A stretch of 12,731 nt of DNA, from the NCBI GenBank assembly GCA_035289745.1, contig DATDWF010000015.1, forward strand, positions 1 to 12,731, read 5' to 3'. Origin of the DNA: JAUYQE01 sp035289745 (GTDB lineage Archaea; Nanobdellota; Nanobdellia; Woesearchaeales; GW2011-AR9). Below the pieces are notes generated by a model that did not search any database, had not been told where the DNA came from, and saw nothing but the letters and a program-made list of their open reading frames with translations. Shown one piece after another: positions 11,782 through 12,731 of this stretch. The first letter of the stretch is position 1, and each line of letters begins with the position of its first letter. The translations under genes and the position numbers were made by a program.

Positions 11782-12695
11782 TTGTTACGGTGTTTCGTAC
11801 GCTTCTTTTTTTTTGTAGTCTCATCTTCCAACCACTGGAGCTGCGGGATTCCTTTAGAGAGCTTTTTCTTCTTTTCCGAATGAAAATCGTCGACTATCTT
11901 TTGCCATTCTTCAACTTTTTGAGCTACTTCTTGCTCTTTTTGTTTACGCTGCTGCACATGAGCAGTAATTGAGAAGGAAGGATCATCAGGCCAGTATTTT
12001 GGGCTGAAAAGCTCTGCAATAAACTTCATTTCATATATGCGATACGCATCAATCGCATTTCTCAAGTAGTTTGCAGGGAGCCCCTGCTTTTTAACAAGAG
12101 ATGTTGCAGTCTGAAATGCATAATCATCTCCACTTAGTATGCCACTGCCTTTACCGTAGATGGTAGTACGAATGCCGATGCACTGTATAAACAGCTTCTC
12201 TCTGCATTCGGGCAAATCATCAGCCAGAGTTTCTGCAACCTTCCGTCTTAATGCATAGCTTGCCGCGTTATACTTCGAGATGCAGCCCTCATTTGTTAGC
12301 TCCAAGCAGAGATCATACTCCATTTTATGAAGAGGTGAGATTACCGTCGCCTGTTCTTCTGCACTGAAAGGTTCTTTAATGTCTAATTGTGATTCAACAA
12401 GATATTCTAACAGCAGCTGGGGCATGACTAGGTACTCTCTGGCCCCTTTCCGTATTTCATCGATAATCAGATCCATTATTTCCGGTATTCTTCTGTTGAC
12501 TATTGCTTTTCCCTGGGTTATTGCTTCTTCGAGGGCGGCGTTCCCTTTGGGGATAGAGTACTGTTCTAGGAGCTCTCTCGCAACTCTGATATAAAAGAGA
12601 GTGCCTGATCGGATATCGGGAAGAATTTCAATAAACTGTCTTTCTTTAAATTGTTGTAATTTTGCTAAATATTCTTCTCGAGTTTCTTCTGCCAT
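11778..12695 (-). CDS. All-helical protein of unknown function with basic coiled-coil tail
   Basis: A 305-residue protein, not recognised. It has no signal peptide or membrane segment. Residues 1-235 are predicted mostly helical by eye, with alternating hydrophobic patches (LVMPQLLLEYLVES about 89-102, NYLRNAIDAYRIYEMKFIAELF about 209-230). Residues about 246-275 are a short charged coiled coil, and the tail is very lysine-rich (EKKKKLSKG, TTKKKKRTKHRNK), which could contact nucleic acid. No catalytic motif stands out. It is the first visible gene of the operon. Its stop overlaps the ATG of the NTase-like gene (ATGA), so the two products are probably made in step. The start at 12695 is preceded by GAGAAAGAGATAACAA, at best a weak ribosome site, and no promoter is evident in the 36 bases to the edge. 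Further genes may lie upstream. Confidence 0.75.
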   Translation of the reverse strand: MAEETREEYLAKLQQFKERQFIEILPDIRSGTLFYIRVARELLEQYSIPKGNAALEEAITQGKAIVNRRIPEIMDLIIDEIRKGAREYLVMPQLLLEYLVESQLDIKEPFSAEEQATVISPLHKMEYDLCLELTNEGCISKYNAASYALRRKVAETLADDLPECREKLFIQCIGIRTTIYGKGSGILSGDDYAFQTATSLVKKQGLPANYLRNAIDAYRIYEMKFIAELFSPKYWPDDPSFSITAHVQQRKQKEQEVAQKVEEWQKIVDDFHSEKKKKLSKGIPQLQWLEDETTKKKKRTKHRNK

Positions 12696-12731
12696 TTGTT
12701 ATCTCTTTCTCGCAAAAAGCACGTTTCTATC

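Noticed and set aside
1..12731. tRNA, rRNA, CRISPR arrays, insertion sequences.
   Set aside because: No cloverleaf-like segment, spaced repeat array, transposase frame or terminal inverted repeat was found in the non-coding stretches, all of which are shorter than 300 bases.

Overview
The window looks archaeal. It encodes ribosomal protein L15e, which occurs in archaea and eukaryotes, and an archaeal-type leucyl-tRNA synthetase. It also has TATA-like boxes about 25 bases upstream of likely transcription starts, some placed so that the mRNA would have little or no leader. No phylogenetic marker visible here fixes the lineage. A DPANN-type or other poorly characterised euryarchaeal-like archaeon is possible, but that is a guess. 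No stretch longer than 300 bases lacks a gene.

Bases 1-7809 are mostly housekeeping. A membrane pyrophosphatase (K+-independent H+-pump signature) enters from the left edge and lacks its first few dozen codons. It converges on a DUF1003 membrane protein on the minus strand. Then, on the plus strand, come L15e with a probably structured mRNA leader, a His-rich HD/DUF5662-like protein just downstream, a membrane-anchored phospholipase-D-fold protein with two intact HKD motifs, and leuS, whose TATA box implies a leaderless message.

Bases about 7810-9100 form an AT-richer cassette. It holds a winged-HTH/MNT nucleotidyltransferase gene overlapped by a HEPN (UPF0332-like) gene, the layout of an MNT-HEPN toxin-antitoxin pair. 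Its promoter carries a perfect 16-bp palindrome plus a third half-site, a good candidate for an autoregulatory operator bound by the fused HTH. The cassette lies between imperfect 27-bp direct repeats (24/27 identical). The left copy is the very end of leuS, which suggests insertion at, or duplication of, the leuS 3' end.

Bases 9169-12695 hold a compact three-gene minus-strand operon, transcribed from the right edge towards the cassette. Its order is an all-helical protein with a basic coiled-coil tail, a 561-residue protein with a divergent polymerase-beta-type nucleotidyltransferase N-terminus and a helical C-terminus, and a membrane-embedded HExxH metalloprotease-like protein. The first two genes overlap in ATGA and the last two are 6 bases apart. 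The second and third proteins begin with nearly the same peptide (MTPLTEEYK..IEN), and the DNA there is also nearly the same. I do not recognise this operon as a described system. It is the best candidate for something new, and it sits back to back with the toxin-antitoxin-like cassette as in a defence or accessory island.
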